Shown here: positions 18,827 to 29,065 of the stretch, one piece after another
Layout of the letters: each line of letters begins with the position of its first letter
Position numbering within the stretch: the first letter of the stretch is position 1
DNA from: Rhodocyclaceae bacterium
GTDB lineage: Bacteria; Pseudomonadota; Gammaproteobacteria; Burkholderiales; Rhodocyclaceae
DNA: 64,000 nucleotides
Assembly (NCBI GenBank): GCA_016791115.1
Contig: JAEUNL010000073.1
Span: 51,556-115,555, forward strand
Reading direction: 5' to 3'
The notes under the pieces: model-generated
Databases searched by the model: none
Told to the model about the DNA's origin: nothing
Seen by the model: the letters and a program-made list of their open reading frames with translations, nothing else
Position numbers and translations under genes: made by a program

Positions 18827-19288
18827 TTATGCCTTGCGGATGTCTGCTATGCCGCGCCGTGCCAGCGCATCGGCACGTTCGTTCTCCGGGTGCCCGGCGT
18901 GGCCGCGCACCCAGCGCCAATCGACTTCGTGCTGAGCGGCAAGCCGGTCGAGCTCGCGCCAGAGATCGGCATTCTTGACCGGCTCCTTCGAGGCCGTCTT
19001 CCAGCCGCGCGCCTTCCAGCCGCGAATCCACTCGCTGATGCCCTTCTGCACGTACTGCGAGTCGGTCCATACCCGGGCTCGAACGGGGCGCTTGAGCGCC
19101 TCGAGCGCGCGAATCACGGCGGTCAGCTCCATGCGGTTGTTGGTGGTCTCGCGCTCCCCGCCGAACAATTCGCGCTCCTTGCCGCCGGCACGCAGGATCG
19201 CGCCCCAACCGCCCGGCCCCGGATTGCCACTGCAGGCGCCGTCGGTGAAGATCTCGACTTCGGTACTGTCCTGCATATCCCCACTCAT
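18827..19288 (-). CDS. rnhA: Ribonuclease HI
   Basis: 153 residues. The ATG at 19288 overlaps the stop of the upstream methyltransferase (ATGA), which favours it over the ATG at 19276. Catalytic residues are in place: [39 protein letters not shown] and [10 protein letters not shown]. It degrades the RNA strand of RNA-DNA hybrids. Confidence 0.96.
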   Translation of the reverse strand: MSGDMQDSTEVEIFTDGACSGNPGPGGWGAILRAGGKERELFGGERETTNNRMELTAVIRALEALKRPVRARVWTDSQYVQKGISEWIRGWKARGWKTASKEPVKNADLWRELDRLAAQHEVDWRWVRGHAGHPENERADALARRGIADIRKA

Positions 19289-20094
19289 TGCCCGGCGCAC
19301 CGGCGACGTTCGACTTCGAGCGCAGCCTGGCTCTCGCGCCGCCGCTGCACCACCGGCGCCAGCCCGCCGGCGCGTGTGCGCGCATCCTTCCATTTCGGCT
19401 GGATCAGGCGCATGCCGTGCACGCGCTTGATCGCCTGCACCACATACACGGCGCCGGCGAAGGGCCACCACCGGTCACCAGCCTTGGACATGAACTCCCA
19501 GCGGCGGATCCATTTTTCCTGGGAAACCGGCGGCACGTAGCAGCCGAACGCCCCGGCGTGGGTCTCGAAACCGAGCAGCGCCAGCCAGTCCTTGAGTCGA
19601 CGCACGGAAAGATAGGTACCGTTCCAGGGCATCGGCCCCTGGCCCCGTTCCCAGCTACGCTTGATGCCCCACAGGCTGAACGGGTTGAATCCGGCCACCA
19701 GCACATGGCCCTCCGGCACCAGCACACGCTCCACCTCGCGCAGGATCTGGTGCGGATTCGCGGCAAACTCCAGCACGTGCGGCAACATGACCAGGTCGAT
19801 GCTGTGGCTGGCGAAGGGCAGATGCTCGGAATCGGCGTAGACCTGCGCCGCACCGCCAACGCAACTCCTGAAGCGGAAGGGAATCCGGCTGGCGCGCAGA
19901 TACTCGATGTGCGGCAGCCCGACCTGCAGCGCGTTGAAGCCGAAGATGTCGGCCGCCACCTGATCGATGCGCGACTGTTCCCAGTCCAGCACGTAACGGC
20001 CCTGCGGCGATTCCAGCCAGGCGGCAAGTTCGCCGTTTGACAGCAGCGGCGCCAGCTCGGAAACTGGCAGCTTGAGATCGTCCTTCACCTGCAC
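19285..20094 (-). CDS. SAM-dependent methyltransferase
   Basis: About 269 residues from a GTG at 20094 (or 20088). Class I methyltransferase of the methyltransferase-11 type: [54 protein letters not shown]. The usual glycine-rich SAM loop is poorly preserved (SCVGGAAQV). Genes of this kind sit between gloB and rnhA in many betaproteobacteria. The substrate is unknown. It starts 11 bp from divergent gloB, so the two share a very small control region. Confidence 0.8.
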   Translation of the reverse strand: MQVKDDLKLPVSELAPLLSNGELAAWLESPQGRYVLDWEQSRIDQVAADIFGFNALQVGLPHIEYLRASRIPFRFRSCVGGAAQVYADSEHLPFASHSIDLVMLPHVLEFAANPHQILREVERVLVPEGHVLVAGFNPFSLWGIKRSWERGQGPMPWNGTYLSVRRLKDWLALLGFETHAGAFGCYVPPVSQEKWIRRWEFMSKAGDRWWPFAGAVYVVQAIKRVHGMRLIQPKWKDARTRAGGLAPVVQRRRESQAALEVERRRCAGQ

Positions 20095-20105
20095 GCCGCC
20101 CCGCC

Positions 20106-20864
20106 ATGAAGACCTTCGGCATCCCCGCCTTCGAGGACAACTACATCTGGTGCATCGAGCACAACGGCACCGCCGCCGTGGTCGACCCGGGTGACGAAGC
20201 ACCGGTGCTTGCGCATCTTGCGCACAACGGCCTGCGGCTCGGGGCGATCCTCGTTACGCATCACCATGGCGATCATTCGGGCGGCATCGCCGCACTAGTG
20301 CAGCGATTCGACGTGCCGGTTTTCGGACCTGCGGGTGAGGACATTGCCGGCGTGACGGTGAAATTGCGCGAAGGCGACACGGTGAACGTTCCCGGGATCG
20401 GCGCGCCGTTCAGCGTGATCGACGTGCCGGGACATACGCGTGGACACATCGCGTATTATCGCCCGAATCAACTTTTCTGTGGCGACACGCTGTTCGCCTG
20501 CGGCTGCGGCCGGCTGTTCGAGGGGACCGCGGCCCAGATGGCCGGATCGCTGCACAAGCTCGCGCAATTGCCTGGCGATACCGAGGTCTATTGCGCTCAC
20601 GAATATACCCAGTCGAACATCCGCTTCGCGCGCGCCGTCGAGCCGGAAAATGCGGCGCTCTCGGCCCGCAGCGGGCAAGTCGACGACCTGCGTGCCCGGC
20701 GGCTGCCGACGGTGCCGTCGACGATCGAACTGGAGCGCGCCACCAATCCCTTCCTGCGCTGTGAAGTGCCGCAGGTGGCAGCGACTGCCCGTTCGCATGG
20801 TGCTGCCGACTCCAGCCCACTCGCTGTATTCGCTGCGCTGCGCGAGTGGAAAAACCGCTTCTAG
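20106..20864 (+). CDS. gloB: Hydroxyacylglutathione hydrolase (glyoxalase II)
   Basis: 252 residues, metallo-beta-lactamase fold. Metal ligands in THHHGDHSGG, the VPGHTRGHIAYY block, FCGDTLFACGCGRLFEGT and CAHEYTQSN. The C-terminal HAGH domain is present. It splits S-lactoylglutathione to lactate in methylglyoxal detoxification. Its last four bases overlap the end of the convergent gene at 20861. Confidence 0.95.
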   Translation: MKTFGIPAFEDNYIWCIEHNGTAAVVDPGDEAPVLAHLAHNGLRLGAILVTHHHGDHSGGIAALVQRFDVPVFGPAGEDIAGVTVKLREGDTVNVPGIGAPFSVIDVPGHTRGHIAYYRPNQLFCGDTLFACGCGRLFEGTAAQMAGSLHKLAQLPGDTEVYCAHEYTQSNIRFARAVEPENAALSARSGQVDDLRARRLPTVPSTIELERATNPFLRCEVPQVAATARSHGAADSSPLAVFAALREWKNRF

Positions 20865-21808
20865 AGTTGGGACACCATCACCCGGTTCCGGCCGGCCGAC
20901 TTGGCCGCGTACAGGGCCTTGTCCGCCCCTTCGAGCAGTTCGTCCCCTGCCGCCGGTGAGCCGCGCTTCGGAATCATGCAGGCCGCGCCGACCGAGAGCG
21001 TGACGCGGCTGGCCACTGACGACCGGCCGTGCGGAATGCCGAGTTCGGCAACCGCGCTGCGTACGTGCTCGGCGACCATCTGGGCGCCATCGAAATCGGT
21101 GTCGGGCAGCACGGCGGCGAATTCCTCGCCGCCGTAGCGCGCGACGAGGTCACCTGGCCGCTTCAGGCTCTCCTCGATCGCCCGCGCGACGTTGCGTATG
21201 CACTCGTCGCCGGCCTGGTGCCCCTGGGCATCGTTGTACTGCTTGAAGTAGTCTATGTCGCACATCAGAAGCGAAATCGGATATTGGCGCCGCATTGCAC
21301 GCCGCCATTCCTTGTACAGCACCTCGTCGAAACGACGGCGGTTGGCGATGCCGGTCAGCGCGTCGACCGTCGACAATCGCACCAGTTCGCGATTCATGTC
21401 GTCGAGACGGTTGGTCAGATCGACCAGCGAATTGCGCATCGACAGGATGCGCTGCATTGCCCTCACCTTGGCCGCGAGCACGACTTCACTTACCGGTTTG
21501 CGCAGGTAGTCGTCACCGCCAGCGATGATGCCGCGCTCGAGGTCGGCATCCTTGTCGCGCGCCGAGAGGAAAATGATCGGCGTCCATTCGCCCGGTTTCT
21601 CCATCTGGCGGATATGCTGGGCAACTTCAAATCCGTCCATCTCCGGCATGATCACGTCGAGCAGCACCAGTTGCGGACGGTTCCGCTGAAACAACTCGAC
21701 GCCGTCCTTGCCGTTGTGCGCAATCAGCGCTTCGATGCCCATGCGTTCGAACTGCTGTGCGACGAGCGCTGCGCTCGTCCTGGAATCTTCGATGATCAAG
21801 GCCTTCAT
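20861..21808 (-). CDS. Response regulator with diguanylate cyclase output (REC-GGDEF)
   Basis: 315 residues from the ATG at 21808. N-terminal receiver domain (MKALIIEDSRTSAALV, phospho-acceptor Asp in VLLDVIMPEMDGFEVA, FLSAR), a short linker helix, and a GGDEF domain with the active site YGGEEFAAVLPDT (GGEEF) at the C terminus. It makes cyclic-di-GMP when phosphorylated. There is no partner kinase nearby, so the input is unknown. An RxxD inhibitory site is not evident. Confidence 0.92.
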   Translation of the reverse strand: MKALIIEDSRTSAALVAQQFERMGIEALIAHNGKDGVELFQRNRPQLVLLDVIMPEMDGFEVAQHIRQMEKPGEWTPIIFLSARDKDADLERGIIAGGDDYLRKPVSEVVLAAKVRAMQRILSMRNSLVDLTNRLDDMNRELVRLSTVDALTGIANRRRFDEVLYKEWRRAMRRQYPISLLMCDIDYFKQYNDAQGHQAGDECIRNVARAIEESLKRPGDLVARYGGEEFAAVLPDTDFDGAQMVAEHVRSAVAELGIPHGRSSVASRVTLSVGAACMIPKRGSPAAGDELLEGADKALYAAKSAGRNRVMVSQL

Positions 21809-21865
21809 GCGGGGCTCCACCCGGTCGATGCCGTAGAATGACACATTTCGGTCTTCATATTCTCA

Positions 21866-21894
21866 TTGACGAATGGAAGTCCGCTCCGTAACAT
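21866..21894 (+). promoter_or_regulatory. Promoter of mltD
   Basis: TTGACG (21866-21871), 17-bp spacer, TAACAT (21889-21894), about 85 bp before the ATG. Confidence 0.55.
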
Positions 21895-21978
21895 TATGAT
21901 TTCATTTCAATACAATGTCCAAACGAAAGGCGCAATGCTGCCTTTCCCGCGGACAGTGCCCAAGGGGACCCGGAAGGC

Positions 21979-23358
21979 ATGAATACTCCGCGCAAACTGA
22001 AGGGCGTTATCGCCATCCTTTCGCTGCTGCTGGCCAGCGGCGGGGCATTCGCGTATGACAGCGCAATGGCCGTGGCCGGATCTGCTGCAACCACCGTGGC
22101 AATCGCGCCGTCGGCGCTCGACGAATCGCTCGAACTGCCGTCTGCCGCACCGGGCGAGGTGTTGCGCAGCCTGCCGCCGCTCAAGCCCATCGACCTGACG
22201 CTGCAGGCCGACGACCTCTGGCAGCGCATCCGCCATGGTTTCGCAATGCCGGATCTGGTGAGCGACCTGGTCACCGACCGCCAAGCGTACTATCTGGAAC
22301 GGCCAGAATACCTGATTCGCATGGTCGAGCGCAGCCGCCGCTACCTGCATCACATCGTCGAGGAACTCGAGCGCCGCGGCATGCCGACCGAATTGGCGTT
22401 GCTTCCGATGGTCGAAAGCGCCTTCAACCCGATGGCACTTTCCAGCGCGCGTGCATCGGGACTCTGGCAATTCATCCCGTCGACCGGCAAGAACTACAAC
22501 CTGTCGCAGAACTGGTGGTACGACCAGCGCCGCGATGTCGTCGCCTCGACCAACGCGGCGCTCGACTACCTGCAGACGATCTACGAAATGCATGGCGACT
22601 GGCACCTCGCGCTGGCTTCATACAACTGGGGTGAGGGCGCGGTCGCGCGGGCGATCGAACGCAATCGCCAGGCGGGACTGCCCACCGACTACAAGAGCCT
22701 GAGCATGCCGACGGAGACGCGCTATTACGTGCCCAAGTTGCAGGCCCTGAAGAACATCATCGCCCAACCCCACCTGTTCGGGGTATCGCTGCCCACGATA
22801 CCCAACCAGCCCTATTTCGCGTCAGTCACCAAGCCAGCGGGAATCGATCTCGCACTTGCTGCGCGTCTTGCCGATACGCCCCTCGATGAATTCCGCGCGC
22901 TCAACCCGGCGTTCAACCGCCCGGTGATGCCGGGGGGTGGCATCCAGTCGATCAATATTCCGGCGGACAGGGTCGATACATTCAAGCGCAATCTCGCCGG
23001 ACACGACGAACCCTTGAGCAACTGGACCACCCGGCGCCTGCAGCGTGGCGAAAATCTGGATTCGCTCGCCGCCCGCCTCGGCGTAACCGGCGCAAAGCTG
23101 CGCGAAGTCAATGGCATCCCGGCTGGCTGGCGGGTTCCGGTCGGCCATGCGCTACTCGTTCCTGCGTCGGCTGCCGCACGCCTGCCCATGACCGACGCAG
23201 ACATGCCGGCGTCCCGCGCCCTGGCCTCTGCCAACGGAGAACGGGTCAAGGTGCGCTACAGCAAATCCGGTCGCACCACCATAGCGAAATCCGCGCACAA
23301 ACCCCGCGCATCAAGATCCCATCGCGCAGCCGCCACGCGCATCGCCTCGCGGCGCTGA
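21979..23358 (+). CDS. mltD: Membrane-bound lytic murein transglycosylase D
   Basis: 459 residues. Signal peptide (LSLLLASGGAFAY), then a GH23 lysozyme-like domain with catalytic Glu in ALLPMVESAFNPMALS, ASGLWQFIPSTGKNYNL and ALASYNWGEGAVARAI, and one LysM repeat near the C terminus (RGENLDSLAARLGVTGAKLREVNG). E. coli MltD is a lipoprotein with two LysM repeats; here no lipobox Cys is visible. It cleaves peptidoglycan in the periplasm. The basic C-terminal tail (RASRSHRAAATRIASRR) is unusual. Confidence 0.93.
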   Translation: MNTPRKLKGVIAILSLLLASGGAFAYDSAMAVAGSAATTVAIAPSALDESLELPSAAPGEVLRSLPPLKPIDLTLQADDLWQRIRHGFAMPDLVSDLVTDRQAYYLERPEYLIRMVERSRRYLHHIVEELERRGMPTELALLPMVESAFNPMALSSARASGLWQFIPSTGKNYNLSQNWWYDQRRDVVASTNAALDYLQTIYEMHGDWHLALASYNWGEGAVARAIERNRQAGLPTDYKSLSMPTETRYYVPKLQALKNIIAQPHLFGVSLPTIPNQPYFASVTKPAGIDLALAARLADTPLDEFRALNPAFNRPVMPGGGIQSINIPADRVDTFKRNLAGHDEPLSNWTTRRLQRGENLDSLAARLGVTGAKLREVNGIPAGWRVPVGHALLVPASAAARLPMTDADMPASRALASANGERVKVRYSKSGRTTIAKSAHKPRASRSHRAAATRIASRR

Positions 23359-23375
23359 ACGGCAAACGTTACCCG

Positions 23376-23407
23376 ATGAAAACGCCGGCAGAAGCCGGCG
23401 TTTTCAT
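23376..23407. terminator. Bidirectional terminator between mltD and the ABC operon
   Basis: ATGAAAACGCCGGC, loop AGAA, GCCGGCGTTTTCAT: a 14-bp perfect stem with A and T tracts inside the arms, serving both convergent transcripts. Confidence 0.85.
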
Positions 23408-23408
23408 T

Positions 23409-25406
23409 TCATCGGTAGAGGTGGCAGCGCACGACTCGTCCGGCCCCGAGTGCCAAAGCTTCCGGGTAACTGCGCCGGCATTCGTCGCTCGCCTGGCTGC
23501 AACGCGGATGGAAGTGACACCCGGGCGGCGGCGCAAGCGGGGACGGCATCTCGTTGCCCGCAGCGGCCGCGCCGTGAAACTCTCCATCGATTCCGGGCAC
23601 CGCGGCGAGCAGCGTGCGGGTGTAGGGATGGCGCGGATCGCGCAGCACGTCGTCTGCCGGCCCCTGTTCGACGATGCGGCCGAGATACATGACGGCGACG
23701 TCGTGCGCCAGGTAATCCACGACCGCGATGTTGTGGGTGATGAACAGGTACGAAAGCCCGAACTCGTGCTGCAGGCCGCGCAACAGATTGAGAATCTGGG
23801 CCTGCACCGAAACATCCAGCGCACTGGTCGGCTCGTCGCAAATGATGAGTTTCGGATTGACCGCCAGCGCTCGCGCAATGGCGATGCGCTGGCGCTGCCC
23901 GCCCGAAAACTCGTGCGGATAGCGTGCCGCCATGCTGCCATCGAGGCCGACCCGCTGCAGGAGTTGCTCGACGATCCAGGCACGCTTCGCCCCGTCCGCC
24001 TCGACATTCAGCGCGAGCATGCCCTCCTCGATGATCTCGCCGATGCGCATGCGCGGGTTGAGCGAGCCGAACGGATCCTGGAAGACCATCTGGATGGCAC
24101 GGCGCATGGCGGCCAGCCGCGACGGTTCATTGGCGGAGACCGGCTCCCCGGCCAGCATGACGGTTCCGCCGGTCGATGCGATCAGGTGCAGGATTGCCTT
24201 GCCGACTGTCGTCTTGCCGCATCCCGATTCCCCCACCAGCGCCAGGGTGCGCCCGGCATGAACGCGCAAGGACACCCCGTCGACCGCGCGCACGTGGGCA
24301 ACCGCACGCTGCAGAAGACCCCGCCGGACCGGGAAATGCACCCGCAGATCATCGACCACGAGCAGGTCGGCCGGCGCATCGGCGTTGCCCGGCTTCTGCT
24401 CCGGGACCGCCGCAAGGACCGCCGGCGCCGGTGCTGCCTGCGCCGGATCGTACAGGTGACAGCGCACTGCCTGGCCCTGCGCCGGAACATGCCAGGTGGG
24501 CACTTCGCCGTGGCAGCGATCCCAGGCGCGCGGGCAGCGATCCGCGAAACGGCAACCGCGGAAGTCCTGGTCGAGCCGCGGCACGCTGCCGGGAATGGTT
24601 TCGAGGCGCTGGCCGCGCAAGGCCGCCTTGGGCAGGGCTGCGAACAGCTTGCGCGAATAGGGATGCAGCGGCGCGGCAAAGAACGCTGCCCGGCTGCCGG
24701 TCTCGACGATGTGGCCCGCGTACATGACACCGACACGGTTGGCCATGCGCGCGACCACCCCGAGGTCGTGCGTGATCAGCAGCATGCCCATGCCGCGCGC
24801 ACGCTGCACGTCGGCCAGCAGGTCCAGCACCTGTGCCTGGATGGTGACATCGAGCGCCGTCGTCGGCTCGTCGGCGATCAGCAGCTCGGGTTCCCCGGCA
24901 AGCGCCATGGCGATCATCACGCGCTGCTTCATGCCGCCCGAAAGCTGGAACGGATAGTCGTCGAGCCGCCGCGCCGCATCGGGAATGCCGACAGCCGCGA
25001 GCAACGCCACCGCTGTCGTGCGCGCCGCTTCGCCGCGCAGACCGCGATGCTGCGCCAGCGATTCGCCGAGCTGACGTCCGACCGTGAGCACCGGATTGAG
25101 GCTGGTCGCCGGTTCCTGAAAGATCATCGCCACCCGGCCACCACGCAGATCCCGCAACTGCGCCTCGGTCATCGAAGTCAGCTCCTCGCCCTCGAGCCGA
25201 ACGCTGCCGCCGGCAAGCGAACCGCCGTCGGGCAGCAGGCGCATGATCGCAAGCGCGGTCATCGACTTGCCGCAGCCGGATTCGCCGAGCAATGCAAACG
25301 TCTCGCCCCGCTCGATGGCAAGCGACACCCGATCGACCGCGCGCACCGTGCCGTGCGCCCCGGCGATCTGCGCCGACAGTTCGGTGGCCTCGAACAGGCT
25401 CGTCAT
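23409..25406 (-). CDS. Peptide ABC transporter, fused double ATP-binding protein
   Basis: 665 residues carrying two complete ATPase cassettes, like YejF/GsiA. First half: Walker [10 protein letters not shown], signature [23 protein letters not shown]. Second half: [32 protein letters not shown]. Each ends with an oligopeptide-type Cys motif ([28 protein letters not shown]). It is longer than E. coli YejF (529 residues) because of the extra interdomain segment that holds the first Cys motif. It energises the permeases encoded upstream; its start overlaps the YejE-like stop (ATGA). Confidence 0.92.
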   Translation of the reverse strand: MTSLFEATELSAQIAGAHGTVRAVDRVSLAIERGETFALLGESGCGKSMTALAIMRLLPDGGSLAGGSVRLEGEELTSMTEAQLRDLRGGRVAMIFQEPATSLNPVLTVGRQLGESLAQHRGLRGEAARTTAVALLAAVGIPDAARRLDDYPFQLSGGMKQRVMIAMALAGEPELLIADEPTTALDVTIQAQVLDLLADVQRARGMGMLLITHDLGVVARMANRVGVMYAGHIVETGSRAAFFAAPLHPYSRKLFAALPKAALRGQRLETIPGSVPRLDQDFRGCRFADRCPRAWDRCHGEVPTWHVPAQGQAVRCHLYDPAQAAPAPAVLAAVPEQKPGNADAPADLLVVDDLRVHFPVRRGLLQRAVAHVRAVDGVSLRVHAGRTLALVGESGCGKTTVGKAILHLIASTGGTVMLAGEPVSANEPSRLAAMRRAIQMVFQDPFGSLNPRMRIGEIIEEGMLALNVEADGAKRAWIVEQLLQRVGLDGSMAARYPHEFSGGQRQRIAIARALAVNPKLIICDEPTSALDVSVQAQILNLLRGLQHEFGLSYLFITHNIAVVDYLAHDVAVMYLGRIVEQGPADDVLRDPRHPYTRTLLAAVPGIDGEFHGAAAAGNEMPSPLAPPPGCHFHPRCSQASDECRRSYPEALALGAGRVVRCHLYR

Positions 25407-26866
25407 GCCGCGCCCCTTGCCACACCTCGCGCCGCCGGCCAGACCGTGCGCGGCCGCACGATGCGCCGCATGCGCGGATCGAAGGCATCACGCACCGCGT
25501 CGGCGAACAGATTCGCCGCCAGCACCAGCAGGAACATGAACACGAAGGCTGCCAGGAGAGACCACCAAACCATCGGCTCGCGCGAAAGCTCCATCCGCGC
25601 GGTGTTGATCATCGTGCCGAAGCTGATTGTGCTCGGATCAACGCCGACGCCGACGTAGGACAACACCGCCTCGGCCAGCACCAGGCCGCTGAAATCCATG
25701 ACGACCGATATCAGCACGATGTGCATCAGGTTGGGCAGGATGTGGCGTGCCATGATGCGAAGTTTCGACACGCCGAACGCGCGCGCGGCCTGCACGTAAT
25801 CCAGTTCGCGCAGCTTGAGCGTTTCGCCGCGCAGCAGGCGGCATAGTCCGGTCCAGCTCGTCATGCCGAGGATCAGGCACAGGGCGAGCAGTCGTGCGTC
25901 GGCGCGTTCCGCCGAGGTCGCGAACCAGTCCGGATGCGTATCGATGACGACCTGCATCATCAACACCGACGCGGCGATCAGCAGCACGCCGGGAATCGAA
26001 TTGAGCGTCGTGTAGACATACTGGATCACGTCGTCCACCCAGCCGCCGAGGTAGCCAGCGAGCAGGCCGAGGCTCACCGCGATGGGCAGCGTGACCAGCG
26101 TGGTCAGCGTGCCGATCACGAGGGCGGTGCGGATGCTCTTGAGCGTCAGATAGAGCACATCCTGCCCGACCTTGTCGGTGCCCAGGACGTGCCACCCGCC
26201 CGACAGCATCGCCACCGGCCCGGCAATGACGAGCAGCAGCGCGCCCGTCACCATCACGGCGCGCCAGGCGACCGGTGTCTCGCCGCGCCAGATCGCCCGC
26301 CAGGTCTCGCCCGCAGCAACGCCATGCGCATGGCCCTGTGCCGCGGCGATGATCGCGCCGAGCGACAGCCAGAGCACTGTCGCCAGCGCCAGCCCCGACA
26401 GCACGCGCCGGGTGATATCCGCGTCCGCCTCGCGCGCGGGGTCCGCGAGGTGCGCGCCGCCGTGCTTGAGGCGCGGGAACTCGCGCGACTGGGTACCATC
26501 CGGTCGCTCGACACTTTCCTTCGCAAAAAGATAGGCGTCGAGCGGCGCCGAGTAAGTCTTCTCGGTGCGCTGGCGCAGCCCGCCGACCAGCACGTCGAAG
26601 ATCGACTGCACCTCGACGGCGTAGCGCGGCGCCTTTCCTTTGACGGCTTCGAGCGGCGCGCGGAAATGCAGCGAATCGAGCACGCCGATCACGACGAACA
26701 CGGCGAGCACGGTCGCCGAAGCCATCGCCGGGCCGTTGCCCATCACCTGCCGCCAACCGGCGCGCAGGTGCGGCTGCCGGCGCACGTACAGCCCGGCGCC
26801 GATCGCCGCCGCGATCAGCGCGAACAGCAACAGGTCGGTCCATAGGATGACGGGCAGGATTGGCAT
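25403..26866 (-). CDS. Peptide ABC transporter permease, YejE-like
   Basis: 487 residues. DppC/YejE-type permease with the transport-domain block WTGLCRLLRGETLKLRELDYVQAARAFGVSKLRIMARHILPN in the C half. The N half carries extra transmembrane helices and a soluble segment (SAPLDAYLFAKESVERPDGTQSREFP), which makes it longer than E. coli YejE (341 residues). GWHVLGTDKVGQDVL is the typical DppC entry motif. It partners the YejB-like protein encoded 16 bp upstream. Confidence 0.9.
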   Translation of the reverse strand: MPILPVILWTDLLLFALIAAAIGAGLYVRRQPHLRAGWRQVMGNGPAMASATVLAVFVVIGVLDSLHFRAPLEAVKGKAPRYAVEVQSIFDVLVGGLRQRTEKTYSAPLDAYLFAKESVERPDGTQSREFPRLKHGGAHLADPAREADADITRRVLSGLALATVLWLSLGAIIAAAQGHAHGVAAGETWRAIWRGETPVAWRAVMVTGALLLVIAGPVAMLSGGWHVLGTDKVGQDVLYLTLKSIRTALVIGTLTTLVTLPIAVSLGLLAGYLGGWVDDVIQYVYTTLNSIPGVLLIAASVLMMQVVIDTHPDWFATSAERADARLLALCLILGMTSWTGLCRLLRGETLKLRELDYVQAARAFGVSKLRIMARHILPNLMHIVLISVVMDFSGLVLAEAVLSYVGVGVDPSTISFGTMINTARMELSREPMVWWSLLAAFVFMFLLVLAANLFADAVRDAFDPRMRRIVRPRTVWPAARGVARGAA

Positions 26867-26882
26867 GGTCGCGCGCCCTCCG

Positions 26883-27860
26883 CTATTGCAGCCTGACCCG
26901 CGGGTCGACCAGCGTGTAGGAAATGTCGGTGAGGATCAAGCCGACGATATAGAGCACCGAACCGATGAACACCATCGCGCGCACCACGGCGAAATCCTGC
27001 GAGTTGATCGCATCGATGGTGTAACTGCCGAGTCCCGGGATGCCGAAAAAGGATTCGGTGATCAGGCTGCCGAGGAAGAGCGTCGGGATCACGACCACCA
27101 CGCCGGTCAGGATCGGGATCATCGCGTTCTTCAGCACGTGGCCGAACATCACGCGCACCTCCGACAGCCCTTTCGCGCGCGCGGTGCGCACATAGTCGCG
27201 ATTGATCTCCTCGAGGAAGATGGTGCGATACCAGCGAGTGCCGGCACCGATGCCGCCGATCACGCCGACGATCACCGGCAGCACCAGGAAGCGCGGCGCA
27301 TCGAGTCCGCCGGAATAGCCGGAAATCGGCACCAGGTTCCACAACTTCGCGACCAGGAACTGGCCGCCGATGATGTAGAACAGGCTCGAAATCGACATCA
27401 TCGCCACGCACACCACCACGCCCCAGAAGTCGAGATAGGTGGCGCGGAACAGCACCAGCAGAAGGGCGAACGAGATGGTCACGAACAGGCTCAGCACGAA
27501 CGTCGGCAAGGCGATCGCGAGCGACGGACCCATGCGCGTGCGGATTTCGTTGGCGATGTCGCGCCCGTCATCGGCACGGCCGAATTCGAAGGCGAACATG
27601 CTGATTGACTTGGTGTAGAAGATGGTCTGCGTGAGCTTGTCCGTTCCGCTCGCCTGAGCGTTGATGAACAGTGGCTTGTCGTAGCCGCGCTCGGCCTTCC
27701 ACTTCTGGATCGCCTCGGGCGTCACGCGCTTGATGCCGAGTTGCATACGCGCCATGTCGTCAGGCGTGTTGACGACGAAGAACAGCGCGAAGGTGATCAA
27801 GTTCACACCGATCAGGATCGGAATCGCATACAGCACGCGGCGGACGATGTAGGCGAACAT
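26883..27860 (-). CDS. Peptide ABC transporter permease, YejB-like
   Basis: 325 residues from the ATG at 27860. DppB-type permease: MFAYIVRRVLYAIPILIGVN, FVVNTPDDMARM, and the EAA-type loop EEINRDYVRTARAKGLSEVRVMFGHVLKNAMIP. Six transmembrane helices. Forms the channel with the YejE-like protein. Starts two bases after the stop of the methyltransferase gene. Confidence 0.9.
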   Translation of the reverse strand: MFAYIVRRVLYAIPILIGVNLITFALFFVVNTPDDMARMQLGIKRVTPEAIQKWKAERGYDKPLFINAQASGTDKLTQTIFYTKSISMFAFEFGRADDGRDIANEIRTRMGPSLAIALPTFVLSLFVTISFALLLVLFRATYLDFWGVVVCVAMMSISSLFYIIGGQFLVAKLWNLVPISGYSGGLDAPRFLVLPVIVGVIGGIGAGTRWYRTIFLEEINRDYVRTARAKGLSEVRVMFGHVLKNAMIPILTGVVVVIPTLFLGSLITESFFGIPGLGSYTIDAINSQDFAVVRAMVFIGSVLYIVGLILTDISYTLVDPRVRLQ

Positions 27861-27862
27861 GT

Positions 27863-29065
27863 TCAGCGAACCGCCGCGATCAGGATGTTGCGCGGCGTGA
27901 GCCGCCGTTCGCAGAACTGCGACACGCTGACGCGGTAGCCGTGCTGTTCGAGGAAACGCGCACGATCGAACACCAGCCGCGTTTCGATCACGCGGCGAAA
28001 CGCCAGCCGCGGCAACGCCAGCCGGCGCACGCGGTGTTCGAGCGCAATCGCCTCGCGCTCGGCCGCCGCCCAGTCGATGTCGCTGTCGATCGCGAGGCCG
28101 GCGTGCGAGGCCGACTGTTCGCAATAGTTCCGGAAACCGCCTTCGCATGGAATTTTCGCATGCCGATGCCCGGAAAGGCGCATGGATTGGCGCTCTCCAG
28201 CCACCACCGCCCTGAACCCCAGCATCCATGCGGATTCCAGCCTGGCGGCCATGATTTCCCGGGGCGCGGCCGTTGCGGCATCGCTGACGGCAAGGCGCAG
28301 ATCATTGCGCGACAACATGACGGAGCCCGGATCGCCCATCACCGCGCGCGCAGGCGTCGCGACCTTGTGGTAACAGCAGGGCGCGAGGTGAATCGCGCCC
28401 GCGCCGTCCTCGACCGCCTGCTCCAGCAACGCGCGATGCAGATCCCCGCAGGCATGCAGCGCGACCGCATGTCGTTCGCGCAGATGGCCGCGCGCAAAAG
28501 GGCCGGATACGTCGCCCGTGACGAAGCGCTGGGTGTCGATACCGTCGCGCCGCGCCAGCGCACGGCCCTCGTCGCACAACCGGGCGTCGACTTCCAGGCT
28601 GGTGACCAGCGCGCCGTACGACAGCGCCAGCCTTCGGCCGAGATGGCCCTTGCCTGCGCACCACTCCACCACGGGCATGGCGCAATGGCCGACGGCCGCC
28701 GCAAAGCGCTCGATCTGCGCCGCCTTGCGTCCCGGCACGTCGCGCATCGCATGCGGCCCGGGTTGCGGCAATCCATGGTTTTCGGAAGGCGGCAGTTCGA
28801 TCAGCGGCGCTGCTCGTCGGATCGTCGGCACGGCACGCGCGACGAAATCGATCAGTGCGCCGTGATCCGCCATCAGGACGTCGACGTCATGATCGGGCAA
28901 CGCCAGCAGGTTCGCGACAAGTTGCGGATGGCGTTCGCACCAGGCCGGCGATTCAAGCTTGTATACCTGCGGACGCCAGAGGTCGGCGTGCGTCTCGAGC
29001 AGGTCGTCGAGCCGCGCCAGGCGATCGGCGATTGCGCTGGATGTCGGCACGGACAGGGGCACCAT
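27863..29065 (-). CDS. SAM-dependent methyltransferase (GSTCD-like), inside the transporter operon
   Basis: 400 residues from the ATG at 29065, which overlaps the stop of the binding-protein gene (ATGA). Class I SAM site VVEWCAGKGHLGRRLALSYGA (about residues 130-150), ALHACGDLH, LAPCCYHK and a conserved C-terminal block AFRRVIETRLVFDRARFLEQHGYRV, then LTPRNILI. This matches a family of predicted methyltransferases related to GSTCD. The substrate is unknown. Residues around GERQSMRLSGHR are encoded by a REP-like repeat (copy D). Its place inside a peptide-transporter operon with overlapping or near-overlapping ends on both sides suggests co-translation. Confidence 0.8.
   Translation of the reverse strand: MVPLSVPTSSAIADRLARLDDLLETHADLWRPQVYKLESPAWCERHPQLVANLLALPDHDVDVLMADHGALIDFVARAVPTIRRAAPLIELPPSENHGLPQPGPHAMRDVPGRKAAQIERFAAAVGHCAMPVVEWCAGKGHLGRRLALSYGALVTSLEVDARLCDEGRALARRDGIDTQRFVTGDVSGPFARGHLRERHAVALHACGDLHRALLEQAVEDGAGAIHLAPCCYHKVATPARAVMGDPGSVMLSRNDLRLAVSDAATAAPREIMAARLESAWMLGFRAVVAGERQSMRLSGHRHAKIPCEGGFRNYCEQSASHAGLAIDSDIDWAAAEREAIALEHRVRRLALPRLAFRRVIETRLVFDRARFLEQHGYRVSVSQFCERRLTPRNILIAAVR
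28170..28240. repeat. REP-like palindromic repeat, copy D (within a coding sequence)
   Basis: CGGAAAGGCGCATGGATTGG plus CGCTCTCCAG at the left, GCATCCATGCGGATTCCAG at the right. The left end matches copy C at 28 of 32 positions. It lies in frame within the methyltransferase gene. Confidence 0.6.

Noticed and set aside
23376..25658. Long plus-strand open frames opposite the ABC transporter genes
   Set aside because: They are antisense shadows of GC-rich genes; the minus-strand proteins have clear motifs.
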